Origin: Microbacterium luteum
Lineage (GTDB): Bacteria > Actinomycetota > Actinomycetes > Actinomycetales > Microbacteriaceae
NCBI RefSeq assembly: GCF_015277875.1
Contig: NZ_CP063814.1
Location: 2,418,001-2,482,000, forward strand
DNA length: 64,000 bases
Direction: 5' to 3'
In this document: positions 1 to 10,364 of the stretch, piece by piece
Layout of the letters: each line of letters opens with the position of its first letter
How positions within the stretch are numbered: the first letter of the stretch is position 1
The notes under the pieces: model-generated
Database searches by the model: none
The model's input: the letters and a program-made list of their open reading frames with translations, nothing else
What the model was told of the DNA's origin: nothing
Position numbers and translations under genes: made by a program

Positions 1-1
1 G

Positions 2-577
2 TACGTCGGACGCCATATCCCCGACAAGCGCGTGGAGTGCCTCCCTGCGGCCGTCGCCGTCGCACGCGAGCGCATCCCGGACCTGCGCCTCGTCATCCTG
101 GGGGACGGACCGAGCGCCCCCGAAGTGCGCGCCGCGATCCGGGCCGCCGACGGGGACGCATGGACGGACCTCCCGGGCTTCGTCCCCCAGGAGCGCCTCG
201 ACGAGCTCATGGCGACCGCGGCGTGCCTGGTGAACCCCTCACGCCGCGAGGGCTACGGCCTCGTGGTCGTCGAATCCGCCGCACACGGGACGCCCGTCGT
301 GCTCGTCGCCGACGAGGGCAACGCGTCGACCGAGCTGATCGAGGCGGGACGCAACGGCCACGTCGCCGCGAGCGCCGCGCCGCGCGACCTCGGTGATGCG
401 ATCGGCCGCACCGTGGCCGGTGCCGGTGCGCTGCGGCGATCCACGTCAGACTGGTACCGCGAAGCCCTGGCGACGCGCACGATCCGCCGCACCATCGACG
501 CGATCGTCGACACCGTGCGAGACATCCGCGGCGCGGGCGACAATCGCCCCCGCGCCGAGAGAGCAGAGAACAAGTGA
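2..577 (+). CDS. Glycosyltransferase, GT4 type (5' end outside window)
   Basis: C-terminal half of a GT-B fold glycosyltransferase whose beginning lies before the window; the frame is already open at base 2 and 191 residues are visible. LRLVILGDGP opens the nucleotide-sugar binding lobe, and the E-x7-E motif (EGYGLVVVE, visible residues about 83-91) is the donor-site signature of this family. By family it transfers a sugar from an activated donor to a growing glycan on the cytoplasmic side. Its stop overlaps the GTG start of the next transferase (GTGA), so the two are probably translationally coupled. Donor and acceptor cannot be read from the sequence. Confidence 0.85.
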   Translation, partial: YVGRHIPDKRVECLPAAVAVARERIPDLRLVILGDGPSAPEVRAAIRAADGDAWTDLPGFVPQERLDELMATAACLVNPSRREGYGLVVVESAAHGTPVVLVADEGNASTELIEAGRNGHVAASAAPRDLGDAIGRTVAGAGALRRSTSDWYREALATRTIRRTIDAIVDTVRDIRGAGDNRPRAERAENK

Positions 578-1773
578 ACCGACCCGTCGAGACGGATCCC
601 GTCGAGCTGACCATCCTGATGCCGTGCCTCAACGAGGCCGAGACGCTGGCCGTCTGCATCCAGAAGGCCCAGGGCTTCCTCGCGCGCAGCGGTGTGCGCG
701 GTGAGGTGCTGATCTCCGACAACGGCAGCACCGACGGCTCCCAGCAGATCGCCGCAGACCTCGGCGCACGGGTCTCGCACGCCCCGCGCCGCGGATACGG
801 CGCCGCCCTCATCAACGGTATCGAGCAGGCCCGCGGCAGGTTCGTGATCATGGCCGACGCCGACGACAGCTACGACTTCGAGAACCTCGAGCCGTTCGTC
901 GAGAAGCTCCGGGCAGGAGCCGACCTCGTGATGGGCAACCGCTTCCGCGGCGGGATCGCCCCCGGCGCCATGCCCCCGCTGCACAAGTACCTCGGAAACC
1001 CCGTGCTCTCCGGCATCGGGCAGCTGTTCTTCCGGCCCGGCATCGACGACTTCCACTGCGGACTGCGCGGCTTCAACCGCGAGCGGATCCTGAGCCTCGA
1101 CCTCCAGACGACCGGCATGGAGTTCGCCTCGGAGATGGTGGTCAAGGCCTCGCTCGCCCGCTACCGCATCGAAGAGGTGCCGACCACGCTCAAGAAGGAC
1201 GGCCGCTCGCGCCCGCCGCACCTGCGCAGCTGGCACGACGGCTGGCGCCACCTGCGGTTCCTGCTGATCTTCGCGCCACGCTGGCTGTTCGTCTACCCCG
1301 GACTCGTCGCGTTCCTCGTCGGTGCCATCGCGGTCGGGGTCCTGTCGTTCGGCGGCGTGCAGATCGGCGCCGTCGGGTTCGACGTGACGACCATGGTGTA
1401 CGCCAGCGCCCTGTGCGTGATGGGCTACCAGTCGCTGCTGTTCTTCTGGCTCACCAAGCTCTACGCCACCCAGGAGGGATTCCTGCCGGCGAGTCCGCGG
1501 TATCGCTCGATCGTCGCGAGGTGGAGCGCCGAACGCGGCCTGCTCATCGGCCTCGGCCTGTTCGTGGTGGGCGTGGGGATCGGCGTCGTCCAGGTGCTCC
1601 GATGGGGCAGCCTCGACTTCGGGCCGCAGGACGCGACCGAGGTCGTGCGGATCGCGATCCCGAGCGCGCTCGGGATCATGCTGGGGTTCCAGACCGTCAT
1701 GATGAGCTTCTTCTCGGGCGTGCTCTCCACCCCTCGGCGCGAGGTCCGGCCCGACGCCGTCATCGAGAGCTGA
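574..1773 (+). CDS. Membrane-anchored GT2 glycosyltransferase (DPM1-like)
   Basis: A 399-residue protein with an N-terminal GT-A domain: LMPCLNEAETL (about 15-25), DNGSTDGS (about 49-56) and the metal-binding DAD within MADADDSYDF (about 93-102). After about residue 225 come four hydrophobic segments (near 230-262, 268-298, 313-335 and 354-382), so the C-terminus is membrane-embedded. This layout matches polyprenyl-phosphate glycosyltransferases, which load a sugar onto lipid carrier at the inner face of the membrane. The GTG start overlaps the preceding stop by four bases. The lipid acceptor is inferred from the family; the sugar is unknown. Confidence 0.85.
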   Translation: MNRPVETDPVELTILMPCLNEAETLAVCIQKAQGFLARSGVRGEVLISDNGSTDGSQQIAADLGARVSHAPRRGYGAALINGIEQARGRFVIMADADDSYDFENLEPFVEKLRAGADLVMGNRFRGGIAPGAMPPLHKYLGNPVLSGIGQLFFRPGIDDFHCGLRGFNRERILSLDLQTTGMEFASEMVVKASLARYRIEEVPTTLKKDGRSRPPHLRSWHDGWRHLRFLLIFAPRWLFVYPGLVAFLVGAIAVGVLSFGGVQIGAVGFDVTTMVYASALCVMGYQSLLFFWLTKLYATQEGFLPASPRYRSIVARWSAERGLLIGLGLFVVGVGIGVVQVLRWGSLDFGPQDATEVVRIAIPSALGIMLGFQTVMMSFFSGVLSTPRREVRPDAVIES

Positions 1774-1776
1774 TCC

Positions 1777-2916
1777 ATGCCCGACCGGATCCTCGTGGAC
1801 CTCCTCTCGTACACCGGCACGCGCGGTGGCACCGAGACGTACGTCCGCGAGATCGCTCCCCGCCTGCCCGACGCGCTGCCCGGTGTGGAGCTGATCGCCC
1901 TGGCGAACCGCGTCGGCGCGGATCGTGTGCGCGCGTTCTTCCCGGGACAGGTGCGGACGCTGCGGACGGTCGGCGCCGATCGCGTCAGCTGGGCCCTGGG
2001 CGCGGTGTTCGGCACGACCCGCGCCGCCCGCGCGGCGGGTGCCGACCTGGTCTGGTGCCCCGCGAACTTCGGCCCGATACGCCGCGGGCCGAGCCGCCGG
2101 GTGGTCACGGTGCACGACGCGATCTACCACGAGGCGCACGGCTCGCCCATCGCCCGTGCGGTGAGCGCGATCACCTCGTGGCTGATGACCCGCTCGGCCC
2201 GCACCGCCGATGCCGTCGTCACCGTCTCGCATGCCGCCGCGCGTGCGATCGGGACCCACATGGGTGTGCCCGCAGACCTCATCACCGTGGTCCCCAACGG
2301 CGCGAACGCCGGCTCTGCGCCCGCCGATCCGTGGGCGGCCGTCGCCCCCCTCGGTGTGCACCGCGGTCGCCCGATCGTGATGAGCACGGGCAACCGGCTC
2401 CCCCACAAGAACTTCGCCGGCCTCCTGCGCGCGCTGGCGTCCGTCGCCGCCGAAGACCGGCCGCTCGCGGTGATCACGGGCGGCGGGTCCACCGATCCGC
2501 TGACGGGGCTCCGCTCCGAGCTCGGGCTGGACGCCGACGTCGTGCTGCCGGGATGGGTCGGCGCCGAGCAGCTCGAAGCGCTCTACGCCGTCGCGGACCT
2601 GTACGTCTGTCCGTCGCTGGCGGAGGGGTTCGGGCTGCCCGTCGTCGATGCACTCCGCCGAGAGGTCCCTGTGCTCGCCAACGACATCGAGGTGCTGCGC
2701 GAAGTCGGCGGCGATGCCGCCCGCTACGCCGACGCCACGGACGCGGCGCAGTTCGGGCGCGCACTGCGCTCGGCGCTGTCGGACCCGCCCGCCGAGGCGG
2801 CGCGCACGACCGCGAGGGAGTGGGCTGAGCGCTTCACATGGGAGCGAGCCGCCACCGCCACCGCCGGAGTCCTTCGCGACACTCTTCACGGAGAGCGACC
2901 GGAGGCGGGCGCATGA
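1777..2916 (+). CDS. Glycosyltransferase, GT4 type
   Basis: A 379-residue GT-B glycosyltransferase. The glycine-rich acceptor-side loop TGTRGGTETYVRE lies near the N-terminus (about 13-25), and STGNRLPHKNF starts the donor lobe. The usual E-x7-E donor motif reads AEGFGLPVVD, with Asp in place of the second Glu, a small deviation that may still work. It starts three bases after the previous stop, and its own stop overlaps the next ATG (ATGA), which places it in a run of envelope glycan genes. The general family is clear; the substrate is not. Confidence 0.88.
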   Translation: MPDRILVDLLSYTGTRGGTETYVREIAPRLPDALPGVELIALANRVGADRVRAFFPGQVRTLRTVGADRVSWALGAVFGTTRAARAAGADLVWCPANFGPIRRGPSRRVVTVHDAIYHEAHGSPIARAVSAITSWLMTRSARTADAVVTVSHAAARAIGTHMGVPADLITVVPNGANAGSAPADPWAAVAPLGVHRGRPIVMSTGNRLPHKNFAGLLRALASVAAEDRPLAVITGGGSTDPLTGLRSELGLDADVVLPGWVGAEQLEALYAVADLYVCPSLAEGFGLPVVDALRREVPVLANDIEVLREVGGDAARYADATDAAQFGRALRSALSDPPAEAARTTAREWAERFTWERAATATAGVLRDTLHGERPEAGA

Positions 2917-4184
2917 CGGCCGATCCCCTGCGCCGCCGCCTCGTCGGCTTCATGCTGCTGCCGGCGATCGCCGCCGTGTCGCCGTTGATCGTCCTCCCGC
3001 TCATCTCGCGCGAGGCCGGGCCGGGCGGCTGGGCCAGCGCGATCGCCGGCGAGTCGATCGGCACGTTCGCCGCCATCGTGATCGGCTACGGCTGGCCGGC
3101 CATCGGTCCAGCGCTCATCTCCATCGCCTCGGGGATCGACGAGCGCGCGCGCCTCTACCGCGAATCGCTCGTCGTGCGGCTGCTCCTGGCCGCCGTGTCG
3201 ATCCCCGTGCTCGGCGTCGTGTGCTGGCTGGTCGCGTCGCCGGGTGCGGAATGGCTCACGGTCCTGATGGGCGTGCAGGGCGCGCTCATCGCCCTGTCGT
3301 TCACGTGGTACTGCGCCGGAGTCGGACAGCCGCGCACGATCATCTTCTACGACGCGGTGCCCCGCGTCGTGGCCACCGCGGCTTCGGCCGCGGCGATCGC
3401 CGCGACCGGCATCGTCGAGCTGTTCCCGCTCGCCGGCATCGCGGTCACGCTGGTGGGCACCGGCCTGTTCACCGCCCGCCTGCTGCGCCGTCACCCCGGG
3501 CCGTGGCCCGGCACGCGCGACCTGCCGGGCCTGCTCCGCACCGGCCTCCCCGTGGCGCTCAACGACGCCGCGCTCAGCGCGTACTCGAGCGTGCCCGCAC
3601 CGCTGGTCAACGTGACCGCCGCGCCGGATGCCGCAGCCGGCTTCGCCTCCGCCGACAAGATGTTCAAGCTGGGCAGCGTGCTGCCCTTCACGCTCGCGAG
3701 CGCACTGCAGAGCTGGGTGGGAGAGGTCACCGGCCCGGCACGCGGACGCCGGGTGCGCCTGGCTCTCCTCGCCCACACAGGTTTCGGAGTGCTGGGCGGG
3801 ATCGTGCTGGCGGCCCTGGGCCACTGGGTGAGCCTGGTCCTGTTCGGCGCCGACGCCGCCGCCGGCGTCGACCTACTGATCGCGATGGGCCTGGTGTTCG
3901 TGTTCCTGAGCATCCGTACGTCCATGACCCGTCACGCGCTCTTCCCCGCCGGCCAGGCGGCTGTCGTGATGCGCGCCAGCCTGATCGCCACGGCGGTGGG
4001 CGTGCCGGTCATGATCGCCCTCGCGATCGCGATCGGCCCGCTCGGCGCGGCGATCGGCTACGCGGTCACCGAGGGTGCGGCGACCCTGCTGCTGTGGCGG
4101 CCCTGCGCGGCGGCCGTGCGCGCGCTCGACGCGGCCGACGCCGCACACCTGCTCGATCGAGACCGGGAGCACCATGACGACTGA
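2913..4184 (+). CDS. Polysaccharide flippase, Wzx/MOP type membrane protein
   Basis: A 423-residue, strongly hydrophobic protein with roughly twelve membrane segments and the alternating short loops of the MOP (Wzx/MurJ) exporter superfamily. FMLLPAIAAVSPLIVLPLIS forms the first helix and the last helices end near residue 400. Such proteins flip lipid-linked saccharide units to the outer membrane leaflet. I chose the ATG at 2913 because it forms an ATGA overlap with the preceding gene and begins directly with the first transmembrane segment; earlier in-frame codons only extend into that gene. It sits between glycosyltransferases, which supports the role. A teichoic-acid-type transporter is the alternative. 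Confidence 0.8.
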   Translation: MTADPLRRRLVGFMLLPAIAAVSPLIVLPLISREAGPGGWASAIAGESIGTFAAIVIGYGWPAIGPALISIASGIDERARLYRESLVVRLLLAAVSIPVLGVVCWLVASPGAEWLTVLMGVQGALIALSFTWYCAGVGQPRTIIFYDAVPRVVATAASAAAIAATGIVELFPLAGIAVTLVGTGLFTARLLRRHPGPWPGTRDLPGLLRTGLPVALNDAALSAYSSVPAPLVNVTAAPDAAAGFASADKMFKLGSVLPFTLASALQSWVGEVTGPARGRRVRLALLAHTGFGVLGGIVLAALGHWVSLVLFGADAAAGVDLLIAMGLVFVFLSIRTSMTRHALFPAGQAAVVMRASLIATAVGVPVMIALAIAIGPLGAAIGYAVTEGAATLLLWRPCAAAVRALDAADAAHLLDRDREHHDD

Positions 4185-5064
4185 GACCTCTCCCGCCCCG
4201 CAGGCCCGCCCCACGGTCGGCGCGGTCGTGCTCACGTGGCGCGACCGCGACCAGACGGCGGCCTGCGTGGCGCACCTGCTCGACGGCGACGCGGTGTCGC
4301 GCGTCGTCGTGGTCGACAACGAGGCCGACGGCACCATCGCCTCGGCGATCCCGGCCGATCCGCGCCTGTCGTTCCGCGAGCTGGACGCGAACACCGGCTT
4401 CGCGGTCGGCGTGAACGCCGGGATGCGGGAGCTGCTCGCGGACGCGTCGATCGATCAGCTGCTCGTGATCAACAACGACGCCACCCTGACCGCGGCCGAC
4501 CTCGAGCTGCTGCGTGCGGAGCTCGACCGCTCGCCCGCCCTCGGCGTCGTCGGACCGCGCATCATCACTCCCGAGGGGCAGCAGTTCTCGGCGGGGGGCG
4601 TGCTCTCCCGCGTCACATGGAGCATCCGCCAGCCCCGGCCCGGCGAACAGCCGGACTTCCTCACGTGGGCGTGCGTGCTGCTCCGGCGAGAGACGCTGGA
4701 GTCGGCGGGGCTCCTCGACGAACGCTTCTTCATGTACTGGGAGGACGTCGAGTACGGGCTGCGGCTGAGCGGCCGCGGAATCGCCTTCGCCGAGGTCGGG
4801 GACGCCCGCCTGGTGCACGCCGTGTCGTCGTCGCACGCGCGCGCAGGGTCGCGCATCCTCGCCTACTCCAGCCAGGCGTTCCGGCACTTCCTGCGGCTGC
4901 ACGGCGGACGCACCCGGGTGACGGGCTACGCGCGCCTCGCCGCGAAGACCCTGATCACCGCGATCACCGGCGATCTCCGTGGCGCCCGCTACGTGCTCGC
5001 GGGCTGGCGCCTCGGCCGCGACGCCCCCGATCCCGCCTACCCGGCCTTCGACCGCCTTCCCTGA
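4174..5064 (+). CDS. GT2 glycosyltransferase, rhamnosyltransferase-like
   Basis: A 296-residue GT2 enzyme. The N-terminal block VGAVVLTWRDRDQT and DNEADG form the nucleotide fold, NTGFAVGVNAGM is the loop typical of the WbbL-like rhamnosyltransferase branch, and VINNDATL carries the metal-binding acidic site. The late motif FMYWEDVEYGLR matches the WED catalytic motif of that branch. The ATG at 4174 lies inside the end of the flippase gene (11-base overlap), so translation is probably coupled. Because the cluster also makes dTDP-rhamnose, a rhamnosyltransferase is a reasonable but unproven assignment. Confidence 0.85.
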   Translation: MTTETSPAPQARPTVGAVVLTWRDRDQTAACVAHLLDGDAVSRVVVVDNEADGTIASAIPADPRLSFRELDANTGFAVGVNAGMRELLADASIDQLLVINNDATLTAADLELLRAELDRSPALGVVGPRIITPEGQQFSAGGVLSRVTWSIRQPRPGEQPDFLTWACVLLRRETLESAGLLDERFFMYWEDVEYGLRLSGRGIAFAEVGDARLVHAVSSSHARAGSRILAYSSQAFRHFLRLHGGRTRVTGYARLAAKTLITAITGDLRGARYVLAGWRLGRDAPDPAYPAFDRLP

Positions 5065-5089
5065 TCGAGGCGATCGCGGCCGCGTCGGG

Positions 5090-5095
5090 CAGAAT
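5090..5095 (+). promoter_or_regulatory. -10 element CAGAAT, leaderless start
   Basis: CAGAAT ends exactly six bases before the GTG at 5102, so transcription would begin at the start codon. No Shine-Dalgarno sequence precedes that GTG. Its position matches at least ten other genes in the window. Confidence 0.45.
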
Positions 5096-5101
5096 GGGCG
5101 G

Positions 5102-5983
5102 GTGGATCTCGCCCTGGTAATCACGACGCTCGGACGCCTCGACCCGCTTCGCGCACTCCTCGAGTCTGTGGAAGGCCAGCTGGAGGCCGGAGACCGCGTG
5201 GTCCTGGTGGCGCAGGGACGCGGTGACGAGGTCGTCGCTCTGGCGGCGGAGTTCGCCGACCGGGGCGTGCCGGTCGTGGCGACCGACTCGGCGCGCGGGG
5301 CGTCGCGCGGACGCAACGCCGGTGTCGCCGCGCTTCCGGCGGGAGACGCCGTGCTGCTCTTCCCCAACGACAACACCGTCTTCCCCGCCGGCGTGCTCGG
5401 GCGGGTCCGCGAGGCCGTCGCCGATCCCGCCTTCCTCGCGGGCGGCTTCACCTCGTGGGACGAACGCGGCCCGAAGACCACGCTGCCGCCGGCCGGCACT
5501 CCCCTCGACCGGTGGAACGTCTGGAGCGTGATCGAGATGGGGATCCTGCTGCGGCGCTCCGTCTTCGAGCAGATCGGCGGGTTCGACGAGCGGATGGGTC
5601 CGGGGGCGGCGACCCCGTGGCAGGTCGCCGAGGGGACCGACCTGCTCCTGCGCGCCCTGCGAGCGCACCCCGAGATGGCCGAGGGCTTCGCCTGGCTCCC
5701 CCACGACGTCTACGTCGAGGGCATCTCGACGGCGTTCGGGCTGACGACGGCGGAGCGCCGTCGCAAGCTGCGGGCATACGGCCGCGGCACGGGGCACGCG
5801 CTCAGGATCCACCGCTACCCGTGGTGGTGGCGCGCGGCGTTCACCGCGGCAGGGCTGCTCTACGGGGTGCGCAACGCGCGCCCCATCACCGCGCTCGACG
5901 GCTGGCCCATGTTCCTCGGCCGCCTCGAAGGCGGGATCGGGCGCACATTCGGGCAGCGGAATATGGTGTCCACCACCCGCTGA
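5102..5983 (+). CDS. GT2 family glycosyltransferase
   Basis: A 293-residue GT-A type enzyme. [11 protein letters not shown] opens the nucleotide-binding fold, [15 protein letters not shown] is the conserved loop that precedes the metal site, and [10 protein letters not shown] carries the acidic site in NDN form. A later [11 protein letters not shown] block matches the acceptor-side region of GT2 enzymes. The GTG start is chosen because the fold begins immediately after it and a -10-like hexamer lies exactly six bases upstream; a longer upstream reading adds only residues unlike the family. It is the last of the first transferase block, before the nucleotide-sugar genes. Substrate unknown. Confidence 0.8.
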   Translation: MDLALVITTLGRLDPLRALLESVEGQLEAGDRVVLVAQGRGDEVVALAAEFADRGVPVVATDSARGASRGRNAGVAALPAGDAVLLFPNDNTVFPAGVLGRVREAVADPAFLAGGFTSWDERGPKTTLPPAGTPLDRWNVWSVIEMGILLRRSVFEQIGGFDERMGPGAATPWQVAEGTDLLLRALRAHPEMAEGFAWLPHDVYVEGISTAFGLTTAERRRKLRAYGRGTGHALRIHRYPWWWRAAFTAAGLLYGVRNARPITALDGWPMFLGRLEGGIGRTFGQRNMVSTTR

Positions 5984-6002
5984 GCGGCACGTGCCCCGGT
6001 GC

Positions 6003-6008
6003 TACGCT
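6003..6008 (+). promoter_or_regulatory. -10 element TACGCT, leaderless start
   Basis: TACGCT ends six bases before the GTG at 6015, predicting a transcript that begins with the start codon. No ribosome binding site is visible. Confidence 0.5.
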
Positions 6009-6014
6009 ACCGAG

Positions 6015-6956
6015 GTGTCATCCAGGGTTCTGATCACCGGCGGCGCGGGCTTCATCGGCTCGCATCTGTCCGAGCGACTCCTCGCCGAGGGTCACGACGT
6101 CATCTGCGTCGACAACTTCTTCACCGGATCACGGCGCAACATCGAGCATCTGTTCGGCAACCCGCGCTTCGAGGTGCTGCGTCACGACGTGACCTTCCCC
6201 CTCTACGTCGAGGTGGACCAGATCTACAACCTCGCCTGCCCCGCCTCGCCGGTGCACTACCAGCACGATCCGGTTCAGACGACCAAGACCAGTGTGGTCG
6301 GTGCGATCAACATGCTGGGGCTTGCCAAGCGCCTGCGCGTTCCGATCCTCCAGGCGTCGACCTCCGAGGTCTACGGCGACCCCGCGGTGCACCCGCAGAC
6401 CGAGCAGTACTGGGGCAACGTCAACCCGATCGGTCCGCGCAGCTGCTACGACGAGGGCAAGCGCGCGGCCGAGACCCTCTTCTTCGACTACCGGCGCCAG
6501 CACGACCTCGACATCAAGGTGATCCGGATCTTCAACACCTACGGTCCGCGCATGCACCCCAACGACGGCCGGGTCGTGTCGAACTTCATCGTCCAGGCGC
6601 TCCGCGGCGAGCCGATCACGATCTACGGCGACGGCTCGCAGACGCGCTCGTTCTGCTACGTCGATGATCTCGTCGACGGCATGGTGCGCCTCATGGACAC
6701 CGGGCACGAGGTCACCGGCCCGATCAACGTGGGCAACCCCGGCGAGTTCACCATGCTCGAGCTCGCCCAGGCGGTCCTGGAGATCACCGGCAGCGGCTCC
6801 GCGATCGAGCACCGTCCTCTCCCGCAGGACGACCCCAAGCAGCGCCAGCCCGACATCTCGCTCGCGCGGAGCGAGCTCGGGTGGGAGCCGTCCGTCCCGC
6901 TCACCGACGGACTGCGTCGCACCGTCGACTACTTCCGCCGCGCACTCGCCGACTGA
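6015..6956 (+). CDS. UDP-glucuronate decarboxylase (UDP-xylose synthase)
   Basis: A 313-residue short-chain dehydrogenase-type enzyme that by family oxidises and decarboxylates UDP-glucuronate to UDP-xylose with bound NAD. The NAD loop GGAGFIGSH is near the N-terminus. The stretch [22 protein letters not shown] and [11 protein letters not shown] (the catalytic Y-x3-K) is characteristic of this decarboxylase group rather than of 4,6-dehydratases, and [19 protein letters not shown] supports it. The GTG start fits the NAD-fold beginning and the leaderless promoter; a start 24 bases earlier is possible. It stands directly before the rml genes, suggesting that the polymer contains a pentose. A UDP-apiose/xylose-type variant cannot be excluded. 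Confidence 0.88.
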   Translation: MSSRVLITGGAGFIGSHLSERLLAEGHDVICVDNFFTGSRRNIEHLFGNPRFEVLRHDVTFPLYVEVDQIYNLACPASPVHYQHDPVQTTKTSVVGAINMLGLAKRLRVPILQASTSEVYGDPAVHPQTEQYWGNVNPIGPRSCYDEGKRAAETLFFDYRRQHDLDIKVIRIFNTYGPRMHPNDGRVVSNFIVQALRGEPITIYGDGSQTRSFCYVDDLVDGMVRLMDTGHEVTGPINVGNPGEFTMLELAQAVLEITGSGSAIEHRPLPQDDPKQRQPDISLARSELGWEPSVPLTDGLRRTVDYFRRALAD

Positions 6957-6981
6957 CTCCGGAGTGGCAGGATAGGACGCC

Positions 6982-8849
<1,868 letters not shown>

Positions 8850-8851
8850 CG

Positions 8852-10315
8852 GTGACCGACGCGTCCGACCCGACCGCGTTCGGCAAGAAGCTGACCGCCA
8901 CCCCGACCCCGATCCCGGGGCTGGTGGTGTGGGACCTGCCCGTCCACGGCGACGCCCGCGGCTGGTTCAAGGAGAACTGGCAGCGGGAGAAGATGACCGC
9001 CGCGGGCCTCCCCGACTTCGGGCCCGTGCAGAACAACATCTCCTTCAACGACGCCGCAGGCACCACCCGCGGCATCCACGCCGAACCCTGGGACAAATGG
9101 GTGTCCGTCGCGACCGGCCGCATCTTCGGCGCCTGGGTCGACCTGCGCGAGGGCCCCACCTTCGGGACCGTGTTCACCACCGAACTCGACCCCTCGAAGG
9201 CGATCTTCGTGCCCCGCGGCGTCGGGAACTCCTACCAGACCCTCGCCCCCGACACCGCCTACACCTACCTCGTCAACGACCACTGGTCCCCCACCGCCGA
9301 ATACACCTTCCTCAACCTCGCCGACGAGACCGCCGCCATCGACTGGCCCATCCCCCTCGACCAGGTCGAGATCAGCGACAAGGACAAAGCCCACCCCCGC
9401 CTGGCGGACGTCACCCCCATGGCCCCCCGGAAGACCCTCGTGCTCGGCGCGAACGGACAGCTCGGCCGCGCCCTCCACACCCTCTGGGGAGACCAGCCCC
9501 ACATCGAGTACGCCACCCGCGCCGACCTCGACCTCACCCGCCCCGACCTGCCCACCGCACGCCGCTGGCGCGACTACGACACCATCGTCAACGCCGCCGC
9601 CCACACCGCCGTCGACACCGCCGAAACCCGCCACGGCCGCACCGACGCCTGGGCCGCCAACGTCACCGCCGTCGCCGCCCTCGCCCGCATCGCGACCGCC
9701 CACGGCATCACCCTCGTCCACATCTCCAGCGACTACGTCTACGACGGCACCAGCGACCGCCCCTACACCGAAACCGACCCCGTCAACCCCCTCAGCGTCT
9801 ACGGACAGACCAAAGCCGCCGGCGACGCGATCATCACCACCGTCCCCCGCCACTACATCCTCCGCACCAGCTGGGTCATCGGCGACGGCCACAACTTCGT
9901 CCGCACCATGCAGAACCTCGCCCAACGCGGCATCGACCCCCGCGTCGTCGACGACCAGACCGGACGCCTCACCTTCACCCCCACCCTCGCCGACGGCATC
10001 CACCACCTCCTCACCACCCACGCCCCCCACGGCACCTACAACCTCACCAACACCGGACAGCCCACCACCTGGGCCGACATCGCCCGCACCGTCTACCACC
10101 TCACCGGACACGACCCCGCCCGCATCACCGGCGTCACCACCACCGACTACTACGCCACCACCACCACACCCATCGCCCCCCGCCCCCACCACAGCACCCT
10201 CGACACCACCAAGATCCAGAACACCGGATACAGCCCGACGCCCGCGGAAGAGGAGCTCGCGACCTACCTCCGCGAGGTCTCGCCGACGTCGGGTACTCAC
10301 GGGGCCCGCGGGTAG
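8852..10315 (+). CDS. rmlCD: Fused RmlC epimerase - RmlD reductase (dTDP-L-rhamnose synthesis)
   Basis: A 487-residue bifunctional protein covering the last two steps. Residues about 1-185 form an RmlC-like cupin: RGIHAEPWDK contains the catalytic His, VDLREGPTFG the partner Asp, and VPRGVGNSYQ the late conserved block. Residues about 193-485 are RmlD: TLVLGANGQLG binds NAD(P)H, SSDYVYDG and YGQTKAAGD carry the catalytic Ser/Tyr/Lys. The join is only about ten residues and the frame is continuous. The GTG start lies two bases after the rmlB stop. The RmlD part is extremely C-rich on the coding strand, unlike rmlA, which may point to different origins. Separate rmlC and rmlD genes are not present here. 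Confidence 0.9.
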   Translation: MTDASDPTAFGKKLTATPTPIPGLVVWDLPVHGDARGWFKENWQREKMTAAGLPDFGPVQNNISFNDAAGTTRGIHAEPWDKWVSVATGRIFGAWVDLREGPTFGTVFTTELDPSKAIFVPRGVGNSYQTLAPDTAYTYLVNDHWSPTAEYTFLNLADETAAIDWPIPLDQVEISDKDKAHPRLADVTPMAPRKTLVLGANGQLGRALHTLWGDQPHIEYATRADLDLTRPDLPTARRWRDYDTIVNAAAHTAVDTAETRHGRTDAWAANVTAVAALARIATAHGITLVHISSDYVYDGTSDRPYTETDPVNPLSVYGQTKAAGDAIITTVPRHYILRTSWVIGDGHNFVRTMQNLAQRGIDPRVVDDQTGRLTFTPTLADGIHHLLTTHAPHGTYNLTNTGQPTTWADIARTVYHLTGHDPARITGVTTTDYYATTTTPIAPRPHHSTLDTTKIQNTGYSPTPAEEELATYLREVSPTSGTHGARG

Positions 10316-10354
10316 AATCTTCAGGCGTCACCGCCGGGTCGGCGCGATCGGAGG
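10313..10354 (+). promoter_or_regulatory. Promoter TAGAAT with leader and RBS
   Basis: TAGAAT at 10313-10318 is a near-consensus -10, followed by a leader of about 40 bases with GGAGG at 10350-10354, eleven bases before the ATG at 10365. This is one of the few leadered starts in the region. Confidence 0.5.
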
Positions 10355-10364
10355 GCACTGACGC

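Noticed and set aside
253..2889. Long minus-strand open frame of 878 codons opposite three transferase genes
   Set aside because: It is antisense to clear genes; such frames are common in GC-rich DNA. Its translation is low-complexity, rich in R, G, H and D, with no motif.
8852..10315. rmlC and rmlD as two genes merged by a frameshift error
   Set aside because: The frame is continuous, there is no stop or start between them, and the linker is short and in keeping with both domains.
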